IMG/VR virus record: IMGVR_UViG_3300024259_000010
Coordinates: 124,001 to 188,000 of that record
DNA length: 64,000 nt
Reading direction: 5' to 3' (one strand)
DNA from: a virus
Every line of letters starts with the position of its first letter. The stretch's first letter is position 1. The position numbers and the translations under genes were made by a program. Under the pieces are notes generated by a model. That model saw only the letters and a program-made list of their open reading frames with translations, ran no database searches and was not told where the DNA came from. Shown here piece after piece: positions 27,338-35,075 of this stretch.

Positions 27338-27365
27338 GTTTATATTTTTTAAAAGGAATTTATAA

Positions 27366-28142
27366 ATGAAGTTAAGAATAGATAAACTATTTGGTAAAAA
27401 TATTAAATATATGGATTTCCCAAAAAGTGAATTAGAATCATATAGAAAAAGATTAAGCAAAGGGTTGCCTACATATACAACAAGAATATCTGCTGAACAA
27501 GGTAAATATATTGCTAATGAGATAGTTAACTCACCATTTGGCCGAATTAAAATAAATCAAGTCACTAGCTATAAGGCTGGTTCTAAACATCCATTTGAAA
27601 AAGAGTTGAGTCCAGGACAACTGGCTTCTATAAAAGGACCATTTGATATTATTAGATTCTCTCTTGTAAATGTATTTATTAAACATGGGCCTGCTAAATG
27701 GCTTAAGCTTGCACAGTTTAATTTTGACTCCACTGTTTGGAAGATTAAAGATCAACATAAATTAGATCTTAAAAAAGTAATATTGGTTATTTCAGATGTA
27801 CCTGTTGATAAAGATGGTAAGAAGTCATATGATCATATAAATGACTCACTTGGATCAGCTGCTAGTAAAGCAGTCCCACCATTTATAGTTATTCCATCTG
27901 AAGCTAAATTCATTAAGGTGATGAAACATTGGAATATACCAAAAGAAGATAAAGATGATATGCTCCAACATATAATCACACATGAGTTAATACATTTTGT
28001 AGTTGATACATATTCAGATGATAGAATCAAACGTGAAGTTAAAGCGCTTGGTAATTTTGGAACAGTATATTCAAAAGCAGTTAAGAAAGATACTGAGACA
28101 CTTGTTGAGTATCTATCACTTAAATTAATTGGAAAGATTTAA
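27366..28142 (+). CDS. Zinc metallopeptidase-like protein with HELIH motif (258 aa)
   Basis: 258 aa; the motif HELIH at 206-210 is the HExxH metal site of zincins, and a Glu in ETLVEYLSLKL (about 245-248) could be the third ligand. The first 190 residues are unlike any family I know. It could be a SprT-like or metalloprotease domain that cleaves a phage or host protein. No signal peptide, so it would act in the cytoplasm. AAAAGGAA precedes the ATG; the next gene starts one base after its stop. Confidence 0.6.
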   Translation: MKLRIDKLFGKNIKYMDFPKSELESYRKRLSKGLPTYTTRISAEQGKYIANEIVNSPFGRIKINQVTSYKAGSKHPFEKELSPGQLASIKGPFDIIRFSLVNVFIKHGPAKWLKLAQFNFDSTVWKIKDQHKLDLKKVILVISDVPVDKDGKKSYDHINDSLGSAASKAVPPFIVIPSEAKFIKVMKHWNIPKEDKDDMLQHIITHELIHFVVDTYSDDRIKREVKALGNFGTVYSKAVKKDTETLVEYLSLKLIGKI

Positions 28143-28143
28143 A

Positions 28144-29082
28144 ATGAATAATATAGGAATGGAAGCATTAGATGAATATGATCCAAGCAAAGAATGGATT
28201 GGTGTTGATCTAGATAGAACACTTGCTCATTATGAGAAGTGGGTAGATATTTATACTATTGGGGAACCTATCCCTAAGATGGTAAGACGAATCAAACATT
28301 GGATACGTGAAGGTAAGACTGTAAAGATCTTTACTGCACGTGCTAGTCAAGAACCTATTGAAGATATTTCAAAAGCTATTGGAGATTGGACTGAGAAGCA
28401 TATGGGTACTCGACTTGAAGTCACATGTCGTAAAGATATGTACATGACTCAACTCTGGGATGACATTGCAGTTAGAGTAGAAGTGAATACTGGGGAAATT
28501 GATAATTCATTTAAAGAAGAGGATTCCTCTGAAAAGCCTAGTAAATCATATAGTTTCATTGGCGAGAATGTTTTCATTATAGATGTTGAGTCCATTGGTA
28601 TTCACGGTGAACCTTTCTCAGTTGCAGGGGGTATTTATAATATCAAAACAAATAAAGAAATTGAATCATTTGTATTTGGTATTCCTAGAAATATTGCTAA
28701 TGGTTTACCTAGTGATAGAAAATGGGTTGATGAAAATATTCCAGAGTTTGACTACACTAAGTCTTTTGAATCAGTAGATGAAATGTGTCAAGCATTTATG
28801 GAGAAGTGGATAGCTATCAAGAAGCAATACGATGGTATTAATATGTTCGCTGAATGCCCATGGCCAGTAGAAGGTAGATTTTTAAATACTTGTGTTAAAA
28901 CAGATATTTCAAAATATATATTTGAAGGACCATATCCATTATACGATATAACATCTATGATGGCTATAGCTGGATTAGATCCTATGGCTACCTACAAAAG
29001 AATTGAATCAGAAAAACCTGCACACAATCCTTTATCTGATATTAGATTATCATTTAGATTATTATGTCACTCTGTGAAATAA
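28144..29082 (+). CDS. HAD-family hydrolase fused to a DEDDh-type 3'-5' exonuclease
   Basis: 312 aa, two domains. Residues 18-112 look like a HAD phosphatase: VDLDRT gives nucleophile D22 and D24, KIFTAR gives T64, and LWDD gives D106-D107. Residues 140-308 look like a DEDDh exonuclease: IIDVES gives D147 and E149, an Asp lies near 268, and HNPLSD gives H294 and D299. The fusion suggests coupled processing of nucleic acid ends, for example removing a terminal phosphate and then trimming. The ATG at 28144 is preferred over a TTG upstream, since GGAAAG sits before it. The start MNNIGMEAL has the IGxE pattern. Terminator follows. Confidence 0.65.
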   Translation: MNNIGMEALDEYDPSKEWIGVDLDRTLAHYEKWVDIYTIGEPIPKMVRRIKHWIREGKTVKIFTARASQEPIEDISKAIGDWTEKHMGTRLEVTCRKDMYMTQLWDDIAVRVEVNTGEIDNSFKEEDSSEKPSKSYSFIGENVFIIDVESIGIHGEPFSVAGGIYNIKTNKEIESFVFGIPRNIANGLPSDRKWVDENIPEFDYTKSFESVDEMCQAFMEKWIAIKKQYDGINMFAECPWPVEGRFLNTCVKTDISKYIFEGPYPLYDITSMMAIAGLDPMATYKRIESEKPAHNPLSDIRLSFRLLCHSVK

Positions 29083-29090
29083 ATAGTAAT

Positions 29091-29125
29091 AAGTAATAGT
29101 ATACCATCACGGTATACTATTACTT
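29091..29125 (+). terminator. Hairpin terminator
   Basis: A 15-bp stem (29091-29105 with 29111-29125) with loop ATCAC, followed by TTCTA. Confidence 0.75.
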
Positions 29126-29174
29126 TTCTATACAGGTTATTATATGATCAGTGTACTCCAATGGATTTTAGATA

Positions 29175-29182
29175 TATATTAC
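29175..29182 (+). promoter_or_regulatory. Early-type promoter motif TATATTAC
   Basis: Exact octamer in GATATATATTACTT, 40 nt before the start at 29222. Confidence 0.6.
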
Positions 29183-29221
29183 TTCCATAGATACAATAGT
29201 TAAATGAAAGGAACTATTATT

Positions 29222-29701
29222 ATGTACAAAACAATTATCGCACTTCTGACATTAGTTATCACAATTAACATTAATGCTGAGACGATCGGTATCCGGAACA
29301 ATAATCCGGGTAATCTGACAAAACCTACTGGAGAAGTCTGGTTGGGAACAATTGGATATGATGAACAGGGATACGTGATATTCGAGGACGTGTTCTTTGG
29401 CACGCGTGCCTTATATAAGAATTTTCAGACAAGAGTCCGTCGGACTCCTGAGATGAGCTTATATAAATATATGCGCGACGTGTATGTTCAGTCTCCCAAT
29501 GGAGTAAAAGAGGCTGCGTATATAGCTAAGAAGATGAACATTAGTCCATATACTTCATTGAAGGATATTAACATAGATGAGTTGGTTATCCATGTTGCTT
29601 GGTTCGAATCTAATCTCAGACTTAACCAAACGTGGATTGATTACGTAAAGGATCAGTTCAAGTTAGAAGGGTATAAGAATGTGGTGGCCTATAATGATTA
29701 A
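29222..29701 (+). CDS. Secreted muralytic-enzyme-like protein (IRNNNPGN family, 159 aa)
   Basis: 159 aa. An N-terminal signal peptide (YKTIIALLTLVITININA) leads to GIRNNNPGNL, a conserved motif of a family of lysozyme- or transglycosylase-like proteins that begin with IRNNNPGN, and a matching FFGTRALYKNFQ segment. Most of the family is cytoplasmic or virion-bound; here the signal peptide points to export to the periplasm. It could be the endolysin or a host cell-wall remodelling protein; an early-type promoter favours the latter or early lysis control. The start at 29222 has AAAGGAA 8 nt upstream, better than the ATG at 29204. It overlaps a small ORF at the 3' end. Confidence 0.7.
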   Translation: MYKTIIALLTLVITININAETIGIRNNNPGNLTKPTGEVWLGTIGYDEQGYVIFEDVFFGTRALYKNFQTRVRRTPEMSLYKYMRDVYVQSPNGVKEAAYIAKKMNISPYTSLKDINIDELVIHVAWFESNLRLNQTWIDYVKDQFKLEGYKNVVAYND

Positions 29702-29792
29702 GATTGTTAAAGATCCCACTAAGTACGACATACGGCATGTTTCTAAAACGAGACATAAACTGGGTCTTTTACTTAGTGTTAAAAAGAAGTAA
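29694..29792 (+). CDS. Small basic ORF (32 aa), tentative
   Basis: A 32-aa ORF (MIKIVKDPTKYDIRHVSKTR, then a basic end) overlapping the preceding gene by 8 nt and ending 4 nt before the terminator stem. The overlap and the lysine-rich end suggest it may be translated; nothing supports a function. Confidence 0.35.
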   Translation: MIKIVKDPTKYDIRHVSKTRHKLGLLLSVKKK

Positions 29793-29795
29793 TTC

Positions 29796-29833
29796 AAATA
29801 AGACACCTCCCAATTAAGGGAGGTGTCTTATTT
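29796..29833. terminator. Bidirectional rho-independent terminator
   Basis: A 16-bp stem (29796-29811 with 29818-29833) and loop AATTAA, then seven Ts; it serves the plus-strand genes and the minus-strand gene at 29841. Confidence 0.88.
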
Positions 29834-29840
29834 TTTTATT

Positions 29841-30548
29841 TTATTTGCCTTGCGGCTTAGGTAATGCGCTGGGGGCAGCACCTTTATTATAATTGTTTTG
29901 AGCGTGTAGTTCTTGTGCATCAGAGACAATAACTTTAAGTTGACTAGATAGTTTTAATACGGTTAACCCGCTTACAACGAGACCTAGGATTAAAGCTAAT
30001 GTTGTCAATAGAGTAAGAACACCCTTGGTACCGTATTTACGTCTATTAGAATCATCTGATATCGCTTTAACTTCTTCAACTAATGTATCAACTATATCAA
30101 AGTAAGGAGTCATCTTAGATACAGCTTTGGTAAACTCTTCTATACAGTGATCACATTTATTCTCTTTAGTCTCTTTTATCTTTTTAATTTCAACATAATA
30201 ATCTGCTTTGAAATCTTCAAGTTTTTTTACAAGAACTCTCAATAAAGAAACATCAATCTGAAGTTGAGTACATGCTTTAGATTTTTCTATAAGCCCTTCT
30301 ATTTTTTCTTTAATACCCTCAATGGTTTCAGTTAAATACTTTTTCTCTGTAGTTTGTAATTCGCTATACGAATCCAATTTACCAGAAAGCTTTTCAATTC
30401 CTTTTGAAATCGCATTTGCTTCAGTGGTTAATTCGGTAGTTCTAATCTCATTCCGTTCCATGGAACTAGACATAGAGTTAAAGCGCTCTTCAAGTACAGC
30501 TACTCTAGTTTTTAAGTCATTGACGGCAGCTAGTATATCATCAGCCAT
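29841..30548 (-). CDS. Coiled-coil protein with one membrane segment (235 aa)
   Basis: 235 aa. Residues 1-110 are charged and heptad-like, forming a coiled coil. Residues about 175-200 (VLTLLTTLALILGLVVSGLT) are a transmembrane helix, and the C-terminus is short and proline-rich. C131 and C134 (NKCDHCIEE) form a CxxC pair. The layout (long cytoplasmic coiled coil, then TM near the end) recalls tail-anchored proteins rather than a classical holin. Possible roles are a membrane-anchored structural or lysis-control protein. A motif like the late promoter lies 33 nt upstream. Confidence 0.5.
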   Translation of the reverse strand: MADDILAAVNDLKTRVAVLEERFNSMSSSMERNEIRTTELTTEANAISKGIEKLSGKLDSYSELQTTEKKYLTETIEGIKEKIEGLIEKSKACTQLQIDVSLLRVLVKKLEDFKADYYVEIKKIKETKENKCDHCIEEFTKAVSKMTPYFDIVDTLVEEVKAISDDSNRRKYGTKGVLTLLTTLALILGLVVSGLTVLKLSSQLKVIVSDAQELHAQNNYNKGAAPSALPKPQGK

Positions 30549-30572
30549 ATTAACTCCTATACATTAATATGG

Positions 30573-31496
30573 CTATGCTTGATACAATGATTTGTATACA
30601 TATGCCAGGTTGTGAGACACAGCCATAGTTCTAATTGTTGCTTTACCATAAATGATAAACAAACTATCAAGCTGTTTAATAAAACTAGCAAATGATAATA
30701 AGAACTGTTTGGATGGTACGTAATTAGATTCACCATTTTCAGATTTATCTAAAATGAACTGTGTACAAAGATCAAGTGAATCTTCAACTGCTTGGCATTG
30801 TTTCTCAACCTTGGTAATATCACCAACATAAGGAGAGATAGCTGCCAGTCCATGACGAACTGTTTTTAATTGTTCCATTGAATCAAATAACATCGAGAAT
30901 GGTTTCTTAGATCCGATCGAAGTTGTATCTTTAAATAATTTGCTCAATTTAACATCAGCGACAACAAGGGGTTTGGAAGATCGTTCTAATGAACTATTAG
31001 ACATTCTGACTACCTGTTCATGAGAGTTTGAATTCTTCGATACAGATGATAAGATAGAATCAGTAGTCTTAGATACTAATTCAAGCTGAATGGCTTTTTC
31101 AAAGTTAGTGAAGATCTCAGATGCTAATAACACGATAGTGCTATAGTCACCATTCATCCCAGTTGGGTAATCTACTTTAATGCTTTTAACATCATCGTAG
31201 TTCATCTCTTCTACTTTTTGAATAATTCTTTTTTCTTTAGTTAACCAGATATCAATATCGGTCTTATATTTATTTCTACCTAATTTAAATAGGTTGATAA
31301 TATTGTGTCTAGTATTTCTAACTGTATTAGAGATACCTTCAAAGATTTCTTTTAATGATTCTTCCGATACACCAACATCTGTAGCAGCGTCGATATAACC
31401 ATTTAACACTTCGAACCCTACATGGATTGCTTCAAGCTGGTTATTAATATCATCATCCATTAGCTCAGACATTGTGTCTGCAATTGATAAATTCAT
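30573..31496 (-). CDS. Candidate internal head protein (307 aa)
   Basis: 307 aa, helical, without motif or signal peptide. Near the N-terminus, QLEAIHVGFEVLNGY has VGFE, the same pattern as the probable cleavage site in the capsid candidate, and VSEESLKEIFEG nearby is faintly like the IEAHG-x7-LFG region of two other minus-strand proteins. The start has an AGGAG site at the right distance and the CATATTATG promoter lies 42 nt upstream. Between the late-type genes on the minus strand, an internal or prohead role is plausible, but no direct evidence exists. Confidence 0.5.
   Translation of the reverse strand: MNLSIADTMSELMDDDINNQLEAIHVGFEVLNGYIDAATDVGVSEESLKEIFEGISNTVRNTRHNIINLFKLGRNKYKTDIDIWLTKEKRIIQKVEEMNYDDVKSIKVDYPTGMNGDYSTIVLLASEIFTNFEKAIQLELVSKTTDSILSSVSKNSNSHEQVVRMSNSSLERSSKPLVVADVKLSKLFKDTTSIGSKKPFSMLFDSMEQLKTVRHGLAAISPYVGDITKVEKQCQAVEDSLDLCTQFILDKSENGESNYVPSKQFLLSFASFIKQLDSLFIIYGKATIRTMAVSHNLAYVYKSLYQA
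30581..30591 (-). promoter_or_regulatory. Late-type motif with one mismatch, ATCATTGTATC
   Basis: Inside the last codons of the 30573 gene on the minus strand; 33 nt before the start at 30548. Ten of eleven bases match the sheath promoter motif. Confidence 0.45.
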
Positions 31497-31538
31497 AATA
31501 AACTCCTATTTGTTTTTATTGTATAAATTATTTTATCA

Positions 31539-31547
31539 CATAATATG
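31539..31547 (-). promoter_or_regulatory. Variant late-type promoter CATATTATG
   Basis: Minus strand, 42 nt before the start at 31496; same nonamer as at 17829 and 52066. Confidence 0.45.
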
Positions 31548-31557
31548 TTGTAAAAGT

Positions 31558-31595
31558 ATATAAGTATCTTATGGAAAACCCATAAGATACTTATA
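31558..31595 (-). terminator. Hairpin terminator of the DnaB-like gene
   Basis: A 17-bp stem (31558-31574 with 31579-31595), loop AAAA, just after the 31601 stop on the minus strand; near-perfect, with a T-rich tail on the minus strand. Confidence 0.75.
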
Positions 31596-31600
31596 TATAT

Positions 31601-33118
31601 TTAGAATGCTACAGCACTTGTATCACTTACTCCTTCAGCAGTATCAGAATAAATATCTACAACTGATCTATCTAAACCATTAATATCATCTACGATACCA
31701 ACACCTTCTTCAAATCGTTGTGCAAAGTATTTATGCTTATCTGGTGTAGTCTGGTATTTATGCTTAGCCCATTTAACAGTTAAGTATGATTGACCATTTA
31801 ATCCTTTTTCAATATACATGAATGCAAGGAAGTCCATTTCTTTAACAGCAGATTTACAATCACTTAAATGTGCTGATCCAAACTTCTTAACAACATTGGT
31901 AGTACCAGAGGTTGCTATTCTATCTGCTTCAGTATCTAATTGGAAACCAGTAATGGTCAAGATGTTATTTCTATTTGCATAGTTTTTCATCTTACATAAT
32001 AACTCTTGTCTAAGCTTAGCATTATTATCTTTACCATCTGCAGGTAATGCCATCAATCCAGCATAGTCCAAGATAGCACTATTGATAGTGTACTTATCAG
32101 CTAACTCTTCAAGCAATGCACGGTATTCATTATAACCAAATAGATCACCCTCTTTACGGTAGACTAAAAGTTTATAACCACGTTTGCTATATAGTTCAGC
32201 TGTTTTATTAATGATCTCTGTTTCAGATAGTCCATCGGGTGGCTCACCATAATGTTGAGTATAAGCAGACTTAAACCACATCATCATATTTTCATAGATC
32301 TCATTCTCTAGAGATATGAATACGATAGCGGCTTGTTTACCATTCTCTTTTCTAGGTTCATTATAGAGTGCCATCCATCTGGCGAAGTCCATAAGTATAC
32401 CAGATTTATAATGATGAGATAAAGCAGCGAAACCAATGAACTCTCCTGGAACTGGTCCCTGTGATCTACCAAACATACGATTAAGACTTTGTAGCCCAGT
32501 TGTATATCCAGTATCAATTCTCTTTTTCTTATAAGAATCGAATCCACGTTTTAAACTCTTAGCACATGACATATCAATAAAGTCAACCGATGCATCTTCT
32601 GTACTAGCAGTGTCTTCATAGGTCTTAGTTAGTTCACGGGATCTATCCAATAGTTCATTCATTAATGTTTCTTGGATAACAGTATCACTAGTGTTAATAA
32701 CTTTCTGACTAGTTCTAAATAATTTCTTTAATGAATTATTACCGTTTACCCAGATGATCCATTTTTTTACTTTTTGTTTTAAATGTTTGATAGTGTGATC
32801 TGAAACATTAGCACGCTCTGCAATGAGAGTTCCAATTCGTTCAACAATCTTAGGTGACTGTTTTACCATCGGATGCTGTTCCAGTTTTATTAGTAAGGCT
32901 TCAACGTCAGCCTTGCTGGATAGATTCACATTCTTATTTGTAACATCGGTAATGATGGACATATAGAACTTAGTCAATTCATCGTTTAATGCAGTACCTT
33001 TAGCAACCTCATCATAATAGGTTTTTACAGCACTTGCTACAATGTTTTCTGAATCTAAATCGTTAGAGTATATTGTTAAACAAAGAACTTCTAAGAAAAA
33101 CTCCGGTCCACTCTCCAT
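31601..33118 (-). CDS. DnaB-like replicative helicase
   Basis: 505 aa. N-terminal half is helical without a clear DnaB N-domain. From about residue 205, TGLQSLNRMFG opens the DnaB/RecA-fold core; PGEFIGFAALSHHYKSG holds the P-loop (Lys238-Ser239), SAILDYAGLM is Walker B, and ITGFQLD is the sensor-like region. It should unwind DNA ahead of the phage polymerase. The hydrolysing Glu follows the strand in an altered context. It begins with an AAGGAG site. A TATATTAT early-type motif lies 25 nt upstream, back-to-back with the scaffold-like gene at 33183. Confidence 0.8.
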   Translation of the reverse strand: MESGPEFFLEVLCLTIYSNDLDSENIVASAVKTYYDEVAKGTALNDELTKFYMSIITDVTNKNVNLSSKADVEALLIKLEQHPMVKQSPKIVERIGTLIAERANVSDHTIKHLKQKVKKWIIWVNGNNSLKKLFRTSQKVINTSDTVIQETLMNELLDRSRELTKTYEDTASTEDASVDFIDMSCAKSLKRGFDSYKKKRIDTGYTTGLQSLNRMFGRSQGPVPGEFIGFAALSHHYKSGILMDFARWMALYNEPRKENGKQAAIVFISLENEIYENMMMWFKSAYTQHYGEPPDGLSETEIINKTAELYSKRGYKLLVYRKEGDLFGYNEYRALLEELADKYTINSAILDYAGLMALPADGKDNNAKLRQELLCKMKNYANRNNILTITGFQLDTEADRIATSGTTNVVKKFGSAHLSDCKSAVKEMDFLAFMYIEKGLNGQSYLTVKWAKHKYQTTPDKHKYFAQRFEEGVGIVDDINGLDRSVVDIYSDTAEGVSDTSAVAF

Positions 33119-33142
33119 ATTTATAAACTCCTTATACCGTTA

Positions 33143-33150
33143 TAATATAG
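33143..33150 (-). promoter_or_regulatory. Early-type promoter variant TATATTAT
   Basis: Minus strand, 25 nt before the DnaB start at 33118; one base off TATATTAC. Confidence 0.45.
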
Positions 33151-33182
33151 ATGAAAAAATTAATCAAGAGGTAATAATTCCA

Positions 33183-34838
33183 ATGAATAAAAAAATAATT
33201 TTAAATTGGGCCAAAGATCCTAATGGAAAAAAGAACCAATCTTCTAATTTGAAATTCGATACATGTGATCGTTTAGGTGTACTACTGAGCAAATCAATTT
33301 TGTTTAATTATATCTCAAGTATGTACTACCTTGATAATAACGTTACACAAGAATCTAGAATTTCATATAATGAAGATTCTAAATCTTTTATAAATTTAAT
33401 CTATAAGAGCCTACTCGAAGAATACAAGAGCTTACTAACTTGTAATACAGTTGAACTGGATAGTAATCTACATCCATGTGTCGTTCCTAAGTATGTTATC
33501 TTAGATGATAAACTAGAAATATTAAAACTAGTTGGAGCATTATTGGAAGTATCTAATGCCCCAGTGAGTTTCGATCTTATTAAATATATTGAATATTATG
33601 ATTTTGGTATTGCAAGTGGATTCCTAAAAGAATGGACAAGATTTAAATTAGCTGCAACTCTACAGAATAATACTGAAGAGAAAGATGTAGTTATATATTC
33701 TTCCACGTCCTTTAATATACCATTAGTATATAGACTCGGATACGATATCACATTTAATTTCACAGAATGTTTATGTGGTGAAGTTACATATAGAAAAGTT
33801 ACATATGTTGACCCAATGGCATTTATGTCAGTTGTCAATATCCCTGATGCGAACTCAGATGTATACTTGAGATTAATCGGTAATTTATATATTGGTAATG
33901 ATATGCGTATGAACAACAAATGTTTATATGAATTACTACATATTGTTTTTGTCTCTAATGTTAATTTAGATATAGCTTATAATGAGTTATCTGATTTAAA
34001 TGAAAAAGAAATCAAAGAGCTATTACAATCGTGTTATAGATCTATCTTAGAGTTCTTAAAAACTAAACATGTAAACAGTACTTTAAAGATCGGTAAGATC
34101 ACCAGTGGTATTCTAAATAGAATGGATATTAAAAATATCGAATACTACAATGAAATTCTATCGTTATTCTTACATAAGAAAGATGTGGCCTTCGAACAGT
34201 TATCTGATATCGATGGTGGTCGCTATTGTAAATATTTAGATCCAACTTCTATGTTCTTTGTAGAACCAGATAATATCTGGGCTGCTAAGGAAGATGAAAA
34301 GAAGAAAGCTAAAGACTCTGATGAAGAGGAAGATGATTCTAAAGAGGAAACTCCAAAAGAAGAAGAACCTAAAGAAGAAGAGACCGAAGAAAAGGAAACT
34401 AAAGAAGAATCAGAAGATACATCTGAGGAAAAGGAATCTAAAGAAGAAACTACTTCTGAAGAAACCACCGAAGAAGAACCTTCTGAGGATACGGCTGTAC
34501 CAGAGGATGATGAATCTGATACGGGAGAAGAAGGAGAAGGCGGAGAGGAAACACCCGAAGAAGAAAATGAACCTAATGAAGAGGTTGATTTAAAGAAAGG
34601 CGAATATTCTTTAACTATAATTGATCCAACGACTGTAAAGTTAGACGAGCATTTATACAGAAAAGAGATGGCAATTCTTATTTCTAGAGTGTTAGAAAAC
34701 CCACCAGACAACATGTCGGAAAATAACAAATTGTTCTTATCTGAATTCTACAGACAGTGGTTATATTTAATCTCTGTTGAGGATATTCACAGAATACTTG
34801 AGAATTTTTTAGATAATCTACCAGAAGTAGTGGATTAA
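33183..34838 (+). CDS. Acidic-segment protein, probable prohead scaffold or head protein (551 aa)
   Basis: 551 aa. Residues 1-365 form a structured, helix-rich part; residues about 368-472 are a run of Glu, Asp, Lys, Ser and Thr, among the most acidic stretches in the window; a 75-residue ordered tail follows. The gene sits directly before the capsid candidate, in the place of scaffold genes of large phages, and no fold match is known to me. It could be a scaffold or head core protein cleaved during maturation. ATG 33183 with a GAGGT site is preferred over the upstream frame, which overlaps the DnaB gene. Confidence 0.55.
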   Translation: MNKKIILNWAKDPNGKKNQSSNLKFDTCDRLGVLLSKSILFNYISSMYYLDNNVTQESRISYNEDSKSFINLIYKSLLEEYKSLLTCNTVELDSNLHPCVVPKYVILDDKLEILKLVGALLEVSNAPVSFDLIKYIEYYDFGIASGFLKEWTRFKLAATLQNNTEEKDVVIYSSTSFNIPLVYRLGYDITFNFTECLCGEVTYRKVTYVDPMAFMSVVNIPDANSDVYLRLIGNLYIGNDMRMNNKCLYELLHIVFVSNVNLDIAYNELSDLNEKEIKELLQSCYRSILEFLKTKHVNSTLKIGKITSGILNRMDIKNIEYYNEILSLFLHKKDVAFEQLSDIDGGRYCKYLDPTSMFFVEPDNIWAAKEDEKKKAKDSDEEEDDSKEETPKEEEPKEEETEEKETKEESEDTSEEKESKEETTSEETTEEEPSEDTAVPEDDESDTGEEGEGGEETPEEENEPNEEVDLKKGEYSLTIIDPTTVKLDEHLYRKEMAILISRVLENPPDNMSENNKLFLSEFYRQWLYLISVEDIHRILENFLDNLPEVVD

Positions 34839-34878
34839 TTTTAACATAAAAATGAATGGTATACAATACTTTATGTGT

Positions 34879-34889
34879 ATCATTATATG
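34879..34889 (+). promoter_or_regulatory. Late-type promoter motif ATCATTATATG
   Basis: About 186 nt before the capsid ATG, so it would give a long 5' leader including a GT-rich run (34968-34990). A second TATATG lies closer, near 35046. Confidence 0.55.
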
Positions 34890-35075
34890 CAATATAAAGA
34901 TAAAAAAATTGCATCGATGAAAATTGATGGATGTTTGCAACAGTTTATAGCTAGATCGTGTAATTAACGTGTGTGTGTTGGTGTGTGTGCTCTAGCATTG
35001 AACTTAGTAAATAAAAATTTATTTAATCACTTGCAATTAATAGTTTATATGAATAAATATAAAAAGGATAATATT

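Noticed and set aside
29204-29221. ATG at 29204 as the start of the muralytic-like protein
   Set aside because: AAAGGAA lies within this part and serves the ATG at 29222, which begins directly with the signal peptide.
33042-33182. Longer N-terminus of the 33183 protein from 33042
   Set aside because: It overlaps the DnaB-like gene on the opposite strand and lacks a ribosome site; ATG 33183 has one (GAGGT).
34223-34729. 168-aa minus-strand Ser-rich ORF
   Set aside because: It is the antisense of the Glu-rich segment (GAA/GAG read as TTC/CTC and TCT). No promoter or ribosome site.
34971-35075. 35-residue N-terminal extension of the capsid candidate
   Set aside because: GTGTGTG-rich sequence without a ribosome site. 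ATG 35076 has AAAGG and the protein-like start MDINALLQ.
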